Below, piece after piece: positions 33,492 through 42,174 of a stretch of 64,000 nt of DNA (its first letter is position 1; each line of letters begins with the position of its first letter). The position numbers and the translations under genes were made by a program. The notes below the pieces were generated by a model. It was not told the origin of the DNA. It ran no database searches and was given only the letters and a program-made list of their open reading frames with translations. Location of the stretch: contig CAWGCG010000003.1 of the NCBI GenBank assembly GCA_963821025.1, positions 62,001 to 126,000 on the forward strand, in the 5' to 3' direction. Source of the stretch: WHSW01 sp963821025. GTDB taxonomy: Bacteria > Actinomycetota > Thermoleophilia > Solirubrobacterales > 70-9.

Positions 33492-35074
33492 TAGTTGCTC
33501 GGCGCTGCCGAGCCCTCGAGGGTGACCGGCTTGGTCTTGCGCGGCCGGCGGGACGGCAGGACCCGGCGCACAACCAGGATCAGGTCCGCCCAGGCCGCCG
33601 GCGAGACGAGTCGCAAGCCGAGCAGATAGAGCGGCGCGCCCGCCGCGCAGACGATGACGATCGTGATCGGTCCCGGCATGCTGCTCGCCGAAAGCACGTG
33701 AGCGAGCGGCAGGGCAGCGGCGAGCACGACGCCGCTCGACGCGATCGCGGGCCCGAGATCGAGCCCCAGCTGGCGCAGGTCGACGCCCACCAGGCGCGGC
33801 AGCATGAGCCCGTATGAGCCCACCAGCGTGATCAGCTGAAAGCTCGTCACGGCGATGCAGACGGCCGTCAGCCCGTAGGGCACCGCCACCAACACCGCGG
33901 CGGCAAGGGTGATCACCCGGTAGAGGTTGAAGGCGAGCAGGGCTCGCGGCCGACCGGCTGCGAGGACCAGCGGCGGGGTGCCGTTGTTGATCATCCGGGC
34001 CATACCCGCGACCGCGAGGATCTGGGCAGGTAGCACCGCGGGTTCCCAGCGCGCTCCGAACACCCAGGGCACGAGCTCGGGGGCGACCGCGATGAACAGC
34101 GCCAACATCGGGAAGATCACAGTCGCGTTGATGCGCACGACCCTCGAGCGCACCTCGCGCATGTGGTCGGCACTCTCGGTCCGCGAGTAGACCGGGAAGG
34201 CGAGGCGGGCGATGATGTCGCTGATCTTGGCCTCGTACTGGACCCCGAGCGTGTAGGCGCGGTAGTAGAACCCGACCAGAGCGGGGCTCAACCGCGCTCC
34301 GAGGATCACGTAGTCGACGTTCCCGTAACCGACCATGGCCATGCTGGCGAGCCCGGCCGGGAGCGCGAAGGCGGCTATCTCACGCATCTCGCGCCGACGC
34401 CATCTCGGCAATACGGCCGGTCCGATCACGACCAGCAGGGTGGCCCAGACGAGCAGCCCGGCGACGAACCCGAGCACGTAGGCCTTTGCCTCGAGGCCAA
34501 CCAGGGCGAATCCGACCGAGGCCAGGGCCCCGACCAGCACCGTGGCGACCTCGATCATGCTGATGCGGCGAAAGTCGAGCTGTCGCTCGAGCATCGCCAG
34601 CGGGACGATGCCGATCGCCGCGATCGTGAACGCGGGCGAGAGCAGCTGGAACAGCTCGGTCGTCTGCTCGCCGAACAAAGGCGTGGTCAGGATCGGGGCG
34701 AGGAAGAAGGTCGCGATCGTGAGCGCGACCCCGACCACGAGCGCCAGCATCGCGGTGGCCTGCACGTGTTCACGGTCGAGCACCCGGCGCTGCACGAGGA
34801 CGCTGCCGGCACCTTGATTAGCCAGCGCCAGAGCGAGCTCGCTGACGATTATCGCGACGGCCACGCGTCCGAACTGATCGGGCGCGACCAGATGGGCGAG
34901 CACGATCCCTGCGGCCAGGGACAGGCCCTCGGCCGAGATCCGCGCCAGGGTCGCCCAGCGCAGGCTCGTGAACGTGGCCTCCTTGAGGTCGGTGCGCGAA
35001 ATCGTCGCCGAGGGAGGCGAACGGTCGGCCGGCTCCGCGCCGTCGGCCCGGGTCTCGACCGGACCGGTCGCCAC
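33491..35074 (-). CDS. Wzx-type polysaccharide flippase
   Basis: The 527-aa protein has about 14 hydrophobic helices and the MATE/MOP pattern of lipid-linked oligosaccharide translocases, including TSLRWATLARISAEGLSLAA near residue 36, VAIIVSELALALANQGAGSV near 73 and QLLSPAFTIAAIGIVPLAML in the middle. It would move the lipid-linked repeat unit across the membrane to the polymerase side. A GTG (or an internal ATG) starts it, 2 nt after the glycosyltransferase gene. The N-terminal 25 residues are polar and cytoplasmic. Confidence 0.9.
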   Translation of the reverse strand: MATGPVETRADGAEPADRSPPSATISRTDLKEATFTSLRWATLARISAEGLSLAAGIVLAHLVAPDQFGRVAVAIIVSELALALANQGAGSVLVQRRVLDREHVQATAMLALVVGVALTIATFFLAPILTTPLFGEQTTELFQLLSPAFTIAAIGIVPLAMLERQLDFRRISMIEVATVLVGALASVGFALVGLEAKAYVLGFVAGLLVWATLLVVIGPAVLPRWRRREMREIAAFALPAGLASMAMVGYGNVDYVILGARLSPALVGFYYRAYTLGVQYEAKISDIIARLAFPVYSRTESADHMREVRSRVVRINATVIFPMLALFIAVAPELVPWVFGARWEPAVLPAQILAVAGMARMINNGTPPLVLAAGRPRALLAFNLYRVITLAAAVLVAVPYGLTAVCIAVTSFQLITLVGSYGLMLPRLVGVDLRQLGLDLGPAIASSGVVLAAALPLAHVLSASSMPGPITIVIVCAAGAPLYLLGLRLVSPAAWADLILVVRRVLPSRRPRKTKPVTLEGSAAPSN

Positions 35075-35075
35075 C

Positions 35076-36230
35076 CTAGGCCCTCTCGGTGTCGATCCGC
35101 TCGTAGGCCAACGCCTCGTTGCGGCTGCGGGCGGCGTCGCGGGCGCGGCTCAGGATGCGCCTCCCGCGTTCGCCCAGCAGCAGTCCGACGGCGCCGGCCG
35201 TCACCCGCGGGTTGAGGAGCGCCGGTGGGTAGGCGCGGACCGCGTTGCGCAGGTGGCCGGCGCACTTTCTTTGGTCGTCACGCTCGATCGCATCGAGCGC
35301 CGCCATGATGTGGGCGCGGCCGCGAAGCTGATCGAACTGCCTCGGCAGCTTCACCCCCGGCAGGGTGCGCCGGATCAACTCGCCGTAGTACTCCTGGTAG
35401 CGGACCCACCGCTCGCCGTTGAAGTCGGACTCGCTGGTGATGCTCGGGTGGTGGGTCTGCTCGGTCACGTGGACGCGCTGTGCCACGTCCCTGGCCGCCA
35501 AGAACCCCGTCGGGAAGCGGAGCGCCATCCGCATGTAGAGCTCCACGTCCCAGAACAAGAACGGGACCGTCTCGTCGAAGAATGGGCCCACGGACTCGAG
35601 CGCGGAGCGGCGAGACATGACGCCGCCGCTGCTGATCGAGGGAGTGTGGATACCGCCGAGCCGATGGCGATACATGGCGGGGAAGAACTCCTCGGGCTCA
35701 TAGACTCCCTGCGCCAGCACCTCGGAGACATCCCTGGCCGGCAGCGAACGGGTCCGCTCGACCGCGATCTCCCTCCCGTCGCGGTCCATCATCCGCTCGC
35801 CCGAGAAGACGAAGGCGCAGGAGGGATGCTGCTCCAAGAATCGGGTCCGGGAAGCGAGGAAGCTCGAATCCCAGCGATCGTCGTCCTGGATCAGGGTGGC
35901 ATAGGGCGCGTCGCCGGTTTGGATCAGCCGGGTCCAGTTCGTGGCCGGGCCGAGGTTGCGGCCGGTGGCGACGTAGCGGACGCGCGGATCGTCGGTGAAC
36001 GGGCGAACCGCTTCCTCGACCTCGCCGCCGCCGGGGCCGTTCTCGGAGACCACGAGCCGCCAATTCGTGTGCGTTTGGGCGAGCACCGACTCGATCGCCT
36101 GCGGGATCAGCTCGGGCCGGCGATAGGCGGGCATGCCCACGTCGACGGCGGGCTCGGGTGAGGTCTTCGTACCGATGCGCAAACAACGGACGGGCGCAGG
36201 CGGTTCTCGCGCCGGATCGACCCCCCTCAC
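35076..36230 (-). CDS. Family 2 glycosyltransferase
   Basis: The 384-aa protein has a GT-A fold start (DVGMPAYRRPELIPQAIESV, about 30-49), TLIQDDDRWDSSFLASR (about 112-128) with the metal-binding DDD, and a disordered basic C-terminus. These enzymes transfer sugars from nucleotide donors, here probably to a lipid-linked repeat. The GTG at 36230 follows the stop of the tandem-domain gene by 10 nt, so the three are likely one transcript. Confidence 0.85.
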   Translation of the reverse strand: MRGVDPAREPPAPVRCLRIGTKTSPEPAVDVGMPAYRRPELIPQAIESVLAQTHTNWRLVVSENGPGGGEVEEAVRPFTDDPRVRYVATGRNLGPATNWTRLIQTGDAPYATLIQDDDRWDSSFLASRTRFLEQHPSCAFVFSGERMMDRDGREIAVERTRSLPARDVSEVLAQGVYEPEEFFPAMYRHRLGGIHTPSISSGGVMSRRSALESVGPFFDETVPFLFWDVELYMRMALRFPTGFLAARDVAQRVHVTEQTHHPSITSESDFNGERWVRYQEYYGELIRRTLPGVKLPRQFDQLRGRAHIMAALDAIERDDQRKCAGHLRNAVRAYPPALLNPRVTAGAVGLLLGERGRRILSRARDAARSRNEALAYERIDTERA

Positions 36231-36240
36231 AGGTGAGTCC

Positions 36241-37344
36241 CTAGGAAGGCTCGGAGCGCGCGCACAGCCGTCCGCCGTGCTCGCTTGCCACCACCGCGCT
36301 CGCCGAGTCGGGCCGAGCGCCGTTGGCAGGCGACTCGTCGATGCGCTCGAGCCAGATCTCGCGCCAATAGGAGTAGATCGCCCGCGGGCAGAGGAGGTGG
36401 TGGTCGGCCGAGCAGACGACGCCCTCGAGCACGATGCAGTCCGATTTGATCTCGATCAGCTCCCCGGTGTGCTCGTCGACCAGGCGGTCGACGCGGGCCC
36501 GGACGCGGGCCGTGAGACCGCAGTACCGGGTCATCGCGGGGTCGAAGCTCAGGCCACGGTTGTGGAGCGCCTCATCGAGCGTGGATTCGATCTCCTGCTT
36601 GCTCTTGATCCGAACCAGGTCGCCCGGGCGTAAGTCGAGCCTCGCCGAGGGCGTCGCTCCCTTCTTCACCGGCAGCGATCCGCTCACGAACGGGTATGGA
36701 CGGCCGCCCGCGATCAGCAGCGCGCGAGGAAGGCGTCGGCCGGCGAACGACTGCCAGAGGTTGAAGACCTGGATCGCCATCCCGCGGAGAACCTTCGCCA
36801 GCCCCCAGTTTTCGACGTCTCTGACGTACTGATCGAGTTGTCTGTAGCGCAACGGAGTCGATGCGGTCGGGATCTCGGTGGCCTGGCAGCGGTAGACGGG
36901 CTTGGTGCCGCTGACCACCTGCGTCGCCTCGAGCAGGGTCTCGGTCAGCTGCGATTCGTCACCGTTCGGCGCCGGGCTCGGCGTCCAGGCATCCTCGCTG
37001 TCGGCTCGCTCCAGCCATGCCTCCTTCCAGAACAGCAGGCAGGCGGCCTGGCAGCCGCCGTGACTCGAGCCGTCGCAACGCAGATTTGCGAGATGAACGG
37101 CGTTGTGCATGCGCCGCGCCGCACCGTCGCCGGCGCAGGTCTTGTCGGCGCGCCGCGAGACGCGGAACGTGTTGCCGCAGTAGTGCAGCATCTCGGGCAT
37201 GAACGGCATGCCGTCGAGTGAGCCCTGGACGTCCAGGGTCGGTGCGATCTCGACCGCGCTGCGCACCCGCACCAGCTCTCCGGGCCGCAGGCCGAGAGCC
37301 TGCGGCTGAGACCGAGACGACTGATCAACTGCGGTTGCTTCCAT
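36241..37344 (-). CDS. Tandem-duplicated protein of unknown function
   Basis: The roughly 367-aa protein contains two similar units. Unit 1 (about 20-115) has LGLRPGELVRVRSAVEIAPT, MLHYCGNTFRVSRRADKTC and LRCDGSSHGGCQAACLLFWK, ending EAWLER. Unit 2 (about 245-345) has LDLRPGDLVRIKSKQEIEST, MTRYCGLTARVRARVDRLV and EGVVCSADHHLLCPRAIYSY, ending EIWLER. Each holds a YCG motif and a Cys/His cluster, possibly a metal site. I have seen proteins of this type beside polysaccharide genes but know no function. The ATG at 37344 is chosen; a TTG at 37377 is possible. Confidence 0.65.
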   Translation of the reverse strand: MEATAVDQSSRSQPQALGLRPGELVRVRSAVEIAPTLDVQGSLDGMPFMPEMLHYCGNTFRVSRRADKTCAGDGAARRMHNAVHLANLRCDGSSHGGCQAACLLFWKEAWLERADSEDAWTPSPAPNGDESQLTETLLEATQVVSGTKPVYRCQATEIPTASTPLRYRQLDQYVRDVENWGLAKVLRGMAIQVFNLWQSFAGRRLPRALLIAGGRPYPFVSGSLPVKKGATPSARLDLRPGDLVRIKSKQEIESTLDEALHNRGLSFDPAMTRYCGLTARVRARVDRLVDEHTGELIEIKSDCIVLEGVVCSADHHLLCPRAIYSYWREIWLERIDESPANGARPDSASAVVASEHGGRLCARSEPS

Positions 37345-37445
37345 GACTTTCACGTCGGATCGTTTCCGGTCGAACAACGGGCCGGCGCTCGGCGAACTTG
37401 CTCGGGCCGAAAGCTGACCGACGCCGGCGGCGTTGAATCTTGAGC

Positions 37446-38330
37446 ATGGAGGCAGCCCTGAAGAGCGGCTTGGCCGAGGCGCCGGCGCCGACCGATCGTT
37501 GCTGGATTTGCGAGGCCGCCGCCCCCGTCCACCCGGGCTATACCTCGGCTCGTCTCAGCAGCTGCCCGCAGTGTGGGTTCCTGTTTCAACCCGCGCTGGC
37601 GGTCGACGACCTGCGCTCCAACCATGACCAAGAGTACTTCGAGCATTACAGCGCCGACGGCGACTACGACTCGCAGGGGTCCCAGCGCCGGCACGAGGCG
37701 CGTATCAGGCTGCGCTGGATGCGCGGCCACGGCTGCAGCCGGGGTCGCTTGCTCGAGGTCGGCGTGGCGCGCGGCGACTTTCTCGCCGAGAGCCGCCGGG
37801 CCGGCTTCGCCGGGCTCGGGATAGAGCCCGAGCCCAGCTCAGCGGCCGAAGCCCAGCGCCGGTCCGGAGTCGACGTGCTGGTCGGCTGGGCGGAGGAGGT
37901 CGAGCTGCCGCCCGATTCGTTCGACGTCGTCTGTCTTTGGCATGTGATCGAGCACATCCCGCGGCCGCGATCGGTGCTGGAGGCATTGCGTCGCAGCCTC
38001 AGGCCGGGCGGGCTGTTGTTCTGCGAGGTGCCGAACACCGGCAGCAAGATGGCGCAGGCGCAGGGGGATCGGTGGGACTACCTCGATCCCGAGCACCACG
38101 TCGGTTTCTACGATCCGAGCACGTTGCGGCTGGCGCTCGAGTCGGCGGGATATGACGCGGTCGAAACCGACACGATCCCGATGTTCCGCTACGCGATGCC
38201 GAGCGCGTCGACGCTGCTCAGGCGACTGCCAAAGCGCGCGGCATTCGCGTTGCGCCACGGCGTCTCGCTGCGGGCGGCCCATCCGTGGAAGCAGGACCTT
38301 CTCCGCGCGGTCGCCGCTCGGCCCGCGTAG
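37446..38330 (+). CDS. SAM-dependent methyltransferase with N-terminal zinc-ribbon-like module
   Basis: The 294-aa protein has CWICEAA then SSCPQCGFLFQP (about residues 19-47), four Cys suggesting a zinc ribbon. A class I methyltransferase domain follows with LLEVGVARGDFLAESRRAGF (about 100-119), SFDVVCLWHVIEHIPRP near 157 and LRPGGLLFCEVPN near 185. The layout is seen in methyltransferases of polysaccharide loci that act on sugars or carrier-bound intermediates. ATG at 37446 has no strong ribosome site; a TTG lies 6 nt upstream. Confidence 0.85.
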   Translation: MEAALKSGLAEAPAPTDRCWICEAAAPVHPGYTSARLSSCPQCGFLFQPALAVDDLRSNHDQEYFEHYSADGDYDSQGSQRRHEARIRLRWMRGHGCSRGRLLEVGVARGDFLAESRRAGFAGLGIEPEPSSAAEAQRRSGVDVLVGWAEEVELPPDSFDVVCLWHVIEHIPRPRSVLEALRRSLRPGGLLFCEVPNTGSKMAQAQGDRWDYLDPEHHVGFYDPSTLRLALESAGYDAVETDTIPMFRYAMPSASTLLRRLPKRAAFALRHGVSLRAAHPWKQDLLRAVAARPA

Positions 38331-38344
38331 GCGGTCGGGCGTCC

Positions 38345-39529
38345 TCAGGCGAGCGCGGGCATCCCGAGTGGCGTCGCCTTCGGCGAGCGCCATTGCCCCG
38401 GAACCGTCTCGGCCGCGGTTCCGAGGAGCATCCAGAAGCCGATCTCCCGGCGGAACCCCAGCAGGTGCGGCTCTCGAGCCAGATGGGAGGCGAGCGCTCG
38501 AAGGTCGGCGAGCTCGAGGTTGGTGAGCAGAGTCGACGCGCTCGGCGACGAGGCGATGATCGTCTCGACGAGGCGATCGAACGGCTGGGAGCTGAACATG
38601 ATCGGTCGCCCCTGGCGCACGAGCTCGAGCGCGCCCTGGCGCGGGTCGGGAAATTCCGCTTCGCGATCGAGGTTGACGACCAGCAGGGGTGCGCTTGGCT
38701 CACCGGCGATCACCTCGTCGATGTCCATCCGGATGTCGCCCAACACGCATCGAGTTCCACCGACGGCCCGTCGCGCGGCATGGGCCGCAAAGGATTCCCG
38801 CAGCCAGCGGTAGCGCCACCGGTGAGCGCTGAGCAGGCCGGACCTGGAGGGCCCGCGGGCGGTGCCGCCCACGGTGCCGCAGGTGGCGCGCACGGGCACG
38901 CCATCCGGGTGGGCCGCCGCGACGGCCCGATAGGCGAGATCGAGCCGATCGAGGTTGACCGTGAGGCTGTTGTGAGTCAGGGGGATGTCGAGCGCGCAAA
39001 CGCGCAGCCCCAGCGAGCGGGCGCGCAACCCGTACTCGATCGCATAGGCGTGCCAGGCGAGTTCGGGCAGGTCGGACAGGGGCTCGCGCTCGAGCAGGCG
39101 CCGCGGGATCATGAACAGCACCTCGTCGAGGCTGTCGACGTCCGTCGGCTCGCTCGCTCGCTCGCCCACGAGCAGGACGCGATCGCGCAAGCGCCCGATG
39201 CTGGTTCCCTCTCGGGTCACACCGGTGGCCCCCAGGAGCCCGATGCCGGAGTCCTCGGCGAGGACGCCCGCGGCCGCTTCCAAAGGCGCGAGAGCGTGCA
39301 GATAGACGTCCTGGTGAACGAAGGCGACGTAGTCGTGGCTGGCCTGCGATGCACCGAAGTTGAGCGCCGCTCCGGCGGTCGCGAACGAGCCGTCGACATT
39401 GTCGACGGGCAGATACTCGACCCGGGCCCCGTCGCGGTTTTCAGCGATCGAGCGATCGAGGCAGCGGCGCCGCACTTCCGCATCGTTGAACACGCAAACG
39501 AGCGAGACAGGCACGCGGCGCGGCGCCAT
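38345..39529 (-). CDS. Glycosyltransferase with StrF-like N-terminal domain
   Basis: The 394-aa protein starts MAPRRVPVSLVCVFNDAEVR and has VAFVHQDVYLHALAPLEAAA near residue 68. The FVHQDV signature is typical of the StrF-like Glyco_tranf_2_5 family. The second half (about 215-390), with IDEVIAGEPSAPLLVVNLDR, is not one I recognise and may be a separate domain. The ATG at 39529 follows the epimerase stop by 5 nt. The acceptor and donor are unknown. Confidence 0.7.
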   Translation of the reverse strand: MAPRRVPVSLVCVFNDAEVRRRCLDRSIAENRDGARVEYLPVDNVDGSFATAGAALNFGASQASHDYVAFVHQDVYLHALAPLEAAAGVLAEDSGIGLLGATGVTREGTSIGRLRDRVLLVGERASEPTDVDSLDEVLFMIPRRLLEREPLSDLPELAWHAYAIEYGLRARSLGLRVCALDIPLTHNSLTVNLDRLDLAYRAVAAAHPDGVPVRATCGTVGGTARGPSRSGLLSAHRWRYRWLRESFAAHAARRAVGGTRCVLGDIRMDIDEVIAGEPSAPLLVVNLDREAEFPDPRQGALELVRQGRPIMFSSQPFDRLVETIIASSPSASTLLTNLELADLRALASHLAREPHLLGFRREIGFWMLLGTAAETVPGQWRSPKATPLGMPALA

Positions 39530-39534
39530 GGCGC

Positions 39535-40068
39535 TCAGCTGCGTAGATCGGGCCACGCCCGATCGCGCTCGGAGATGATGCGCTCGTCGGCCGCCGGCCA
39601 TTCGATCCCAACCGCCGGGTCGTCCCAGCGCACTCCCCGGGCCGCCCGCGCCACGTAGCGGTGAGACATCTGGTAGAGCACTTCGGTGTCGTCCTCGAGC
39701 GTCTGATAGCCCTGCGCGAAACCCTCGGGAACGTAGGCGAGACGCTCAGCGCCCGCGTCGAGCTCGACCCCGAGCCACTGGTCGCAGGTCGACGAGCCGG
39801 GACGCAGGTCGACCATGACCAAGAAGATCGAGCCGCGCGTGCAGCGAACCAGCTTGATCTCGGAGTGCGGGGCCTCCTGGTAGTGCAGACCGCGCAGCGT
39901 GTCGCGGCGGGGGCTGTGGATCGTGCTCGCCTGAGTGATCCGCATCGGGGCGCCGTGCTCGGCGAACTCGCGCTCGCAGAACGTCCGCGCAAGGAATCCT
40001 CGCTCGTCGCCACGAGGCTCGATGTCGATCAAGAACGCGTCCGCGAGCGCCGTCGGGGTGAAGATCAT
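39535..40068 (-). CDS. dTDP-4-dehydrorhamnose 3,5-epimerase family protein
   Basis: The 177-aa protein follows RmlC: RGDERGFLARTFCEREFAEH (about 19-38), LRGLHYQEAPHSEIKLVRCT with the catalytic His (about 58-77), YVPEGFAQGYQTL near 118, and LYQMSHRY near 135. RmlC makes dTDP-L-rhamnose precursors by double epimerisation; relatives act on related 4-keto sugars. The partner epimerase gene lies 35 nt upstream. A second RmlC-like gene is at 58525, so two different sugars may be made. Confidence 0.85.
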   Translation of the reverse strand: MIFTPTALADAFLIDIEPRGDERGFLARTFCEREFAEHGAPMRITQASTIHSPRRDTLRGLHYQEAPHSEIKLVRCTRGSIFLVMVDLRPGSSTCDQWLGVELDAGAERLAYVPEGFAQGYQTLEDDTEVLYQMSHRYVARAARGVRWDDPAVGIEWPAADERIISERDRAWPDLRS

Positions 40069-40103
40069 CGCCGGATGCCGGGCCTCGTTCTCGCTCGATC
40101 CGC

Positions 40104-41144
40104 CTAGCCTGCGGCGACCGGCAGCCGCCAGCGAAGCTCGTCGTCGAGGCGCCCGGCCTCCTGCAGCTCGCGGACGCGGTTGATCCGCAGATAGCGAGTG
40201 CCGGTGAACTCCTCGAAGGTGAGACCGTTTCGAACGTAGGCGTCGTAGAGCTGCTCGACCCCGCGACGCACCGTCCAGCGAATCTCGAATCCAGGCATCG
40301 CGCGCGCGATCTTCGAGCAGTCGACCTGGTACGAGCGCTTGTCCGGGCCACCGCCGGCGGCAAACGACGCGCGGGCGCCCGGGACGACCTCCTCGACGAT
40401 CTCGGCCAGGTCGCGGATCCGGTAATTCTCGGCGCTCGCGCCAACATTGAACGCTTCATCGTGGACGAGCTCGCGCGGGGCGTCGAGGACGCAGACGAAC
40501 GCGCCGGCGATGTCCTCGACATGCACCAACGGGCGCCAGGGGGTCCCGTCGCTCTGGATCAGCACCTCCCCGGTCGTCTGCGCGTATCCGACGAGGTTGT
40601 TGACGACGACGTCGACGCGCAGGCGCGGCGAGGCGCCGTAGGCGGTGGCGTTGCGCAGATAGGTCGGGCTGAACGAGTCGTCGGCGAGCTTCGAGATGTC
40701 ACGCTCGGCGAGCACCTTCGACTGTCCGTAGGCCGTCACCGGGGCGAACTCGGCGCCCTCATCGAGCATCTCGTCGCCTGCCTTGCCGTAGAGGCTGCAA
40801 GAGGACGAGAACAGGAACCTTGCCACCCCGGCTTCCTTGGCCTTCTCGGCCATGCGCACGGAGGCGAGATGGTTGATCTCATAAGTCGCTTGCGGATTCA
40901 GGTCGCCGACCGGGTCGTTGCACACGGCGGCGAGGTGGATCACCGCGTCGAATCCGACCAGGTCGTCGCTCTCGACGTCGCGGACGTCGGCCTTCACCGA
41001 GTCGACCTCGGGCACGTCGGCGCCGAACGTGCAGGCGGCGAACAGATCCGAGTCGAGCCCGACGATCTCGTGGCCGGCCCGCGCGAGGACGGGCACCAGC
41101 ACCGAGCCGACGTAGCCGTGATGACCGGTGACCAATACGCGCAT
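40104..41144 (-). CDS. NAD-dependent sugar epimerase/dehydratase
   Basis: The 346-aa protein from the ATG at 41144 (AGGAGGTTTCG upstream) has VLVTGHHGYVGSVLVP (about 3-18), VIHLAAVCNDPVG near 70, FSSSCSLYGKAG near 112 and AYGQSKVLAE near 136 with Tyr and Lys of the catalytic YxxxK. LRNATAYGASPRLR follows. This is an extended short-chain dehydrogenase acting on nucleotide sugars. It resembles the gene at 57373 (shared SSCSLY and LRNxTxYGxSPR), so the locus holds two related copies, each with an RmlC-like partner. Confidence 0.85.
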   Translation of the reverse strand: MRVLVTGHHGYVGSVLVPVLARAGHEIVGLDSDLFAACTFGADVPEVDSVKADVRDVESDDLVGFDAVIHLAAVCNDPVGDLNPQATYEINHLASVRMAEKAKEAGVARFLFSSSCSLYGKAGDEMLDEGAEFAPVTAYGQSKVLAERDISKLADDSFSPTYLRNATAYGASPRLRVDVVVNNLVGYAQTTGEVLIQSDGTPWRPLVHVEDIAGAFVCVLDAPRELVHDEAFNVGASAENYRIRDLAEIVEEVVPGARASFAAGGGPDKRSYQVDCSKIARAMPGFEIRWTVRRGVEQLYDAYVRNGLTFEEFTGTRYLRINRVRELQEAGRLDDELRWRLPVAAG

Positions 41145-41223
41145 CGAAACCTCCTGGAAATCCGCTTTCGTTTCAGAGAACGTTGCCCGCGCGCCCACTC
41201 TTGCGCCCGCGCCCCCGGGCCGG

Positions 41224-42174
41224 TCAGCCGCAGGTGAGGAAGGGCGGATCCTCGGGGAGGGTGATCATGCGCCGTGCCGCGCCGCGCAGAAGGTCCTCGA
41301 GCGTCAAAGCGCCGGCATCGACCGAGACCGCGAGAGCGCGGTTCTTGAGCTCACTCGCGATCTGGGTCTGATGATCGTCGACATGCTCGCCGTTGGCGTG
41401 GCGGCGGGGCGCGAGCACCGGGCACCTGCCCGCCTCGAGCGCCGCGATCGCGGCGCCCACCCCGGCGTGAGCGACGACCACATCCGCCTCTCGCATCGCC
41501 TGCGTCAGGTCCCGCTCGGGGATCGCGGGGTGCCCGTCGACCCCGAGGCCGCGGACGTCCGTGTCGCCGGTCTGCCACAGGACCTCGGCCTCAGGCGGCA
41601 GGACCTCGCGCAGGCGGCGGATCAGCCGCGTGAACCCGTAGCCGCGGTAGGTGCCCAAGGTGACCACCACCCTCGCCAGCCGCGTTGGGCGGTGCTCCGG
41701 GCCGTCGGCGCGCTGGAAGGAATCGAAGACCGAGCCGCGGTAGTGCCATGCGCCAACCGCCCAGATGGGATATTGCGCGTAGCGCCAGACGCCGGGCATC
41801 CGGCCGATCAGGCGCCCGGTCACCGACGGTCCCTCGCTGCGTGCGGCGCTCTCGATGTAGTGGCAGTCGAGCCCCCGGACCCGCGCCAAGGCGAAGAACG
41901 GGAGCGCCACCGAGGACCCTGTGCTGACGACCGTATCGACCTCGTGGTCGCGAAGGATGCGGTGGGCCAGCGGCAGGTTACGCAGCAGGTTGACCGGGTC
42001 CCGGCCACCGACGAAGTGGACGAAGTCGACCGCTTCGGTCTCGAGCAGCGATCGGCTCTGCGGGGTGTCGAAGGTCGCCCACCGGTAGGGACCTGCGACC
42101 CGGGTAAGTCGCCGGTGCAGGCGGTGGAGCTGCTTCAGGTGGCCGCCGGTCGAGGCCACGAGGAGAGTGCTCAC
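41224..42174 (-). CDS. Glycosyltransferase, fused Alg14/Alg13-like (PssD/PssE-like)
   Basis: The 316-aa protein starts at GTG 42174 (GTGA overlap with the upstream stop). The N-terminal half (about 1-145) has LLVASTGGHLKQLHRLHRRL and VSTGSSVALPFFALARVRGL, as in Alg14/PssD membrane-associated partners. The C-terminal half (about 165-316) has VVVTLGTYRGYGF, VLWQTGDTDV and VVVAHAGVGAAIAALEAGRC, the GT-B donor half as in Alg13/PssE. In many bacteria these are two proteins; here they are one chain. It adds a sugar to the growing lipid-linked repeat. Confidence 0.8.
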   Translation of the reverse strand: MSTLLVASTGGHLKQLHRLHRRLTRVAGPYRWATFDTPQSRSLLETEAVDFVHFVGGRDPVNLLRNLPLAHRILRDHEVDTVVSTGSSVALPFFALARVRGLDCHYIESAARSEGPSVTGRLIGRMPGVWRYAQYPIWAVGAWHYRGSVFDSFQRADGPEHRPTRLARVVVTLGTYRGYGFTRLIRRLREVLPPEAEVLWQTGDTDVRGLGVDGHPAIPERDLTQAMREADVVVAHAGVGAAIAALEAGRCPVLAPRRHANGEHVDDHQTQIASELKNRALAVSVDAGALTLEDLLRGAARRMITLPEDPPFLTCG

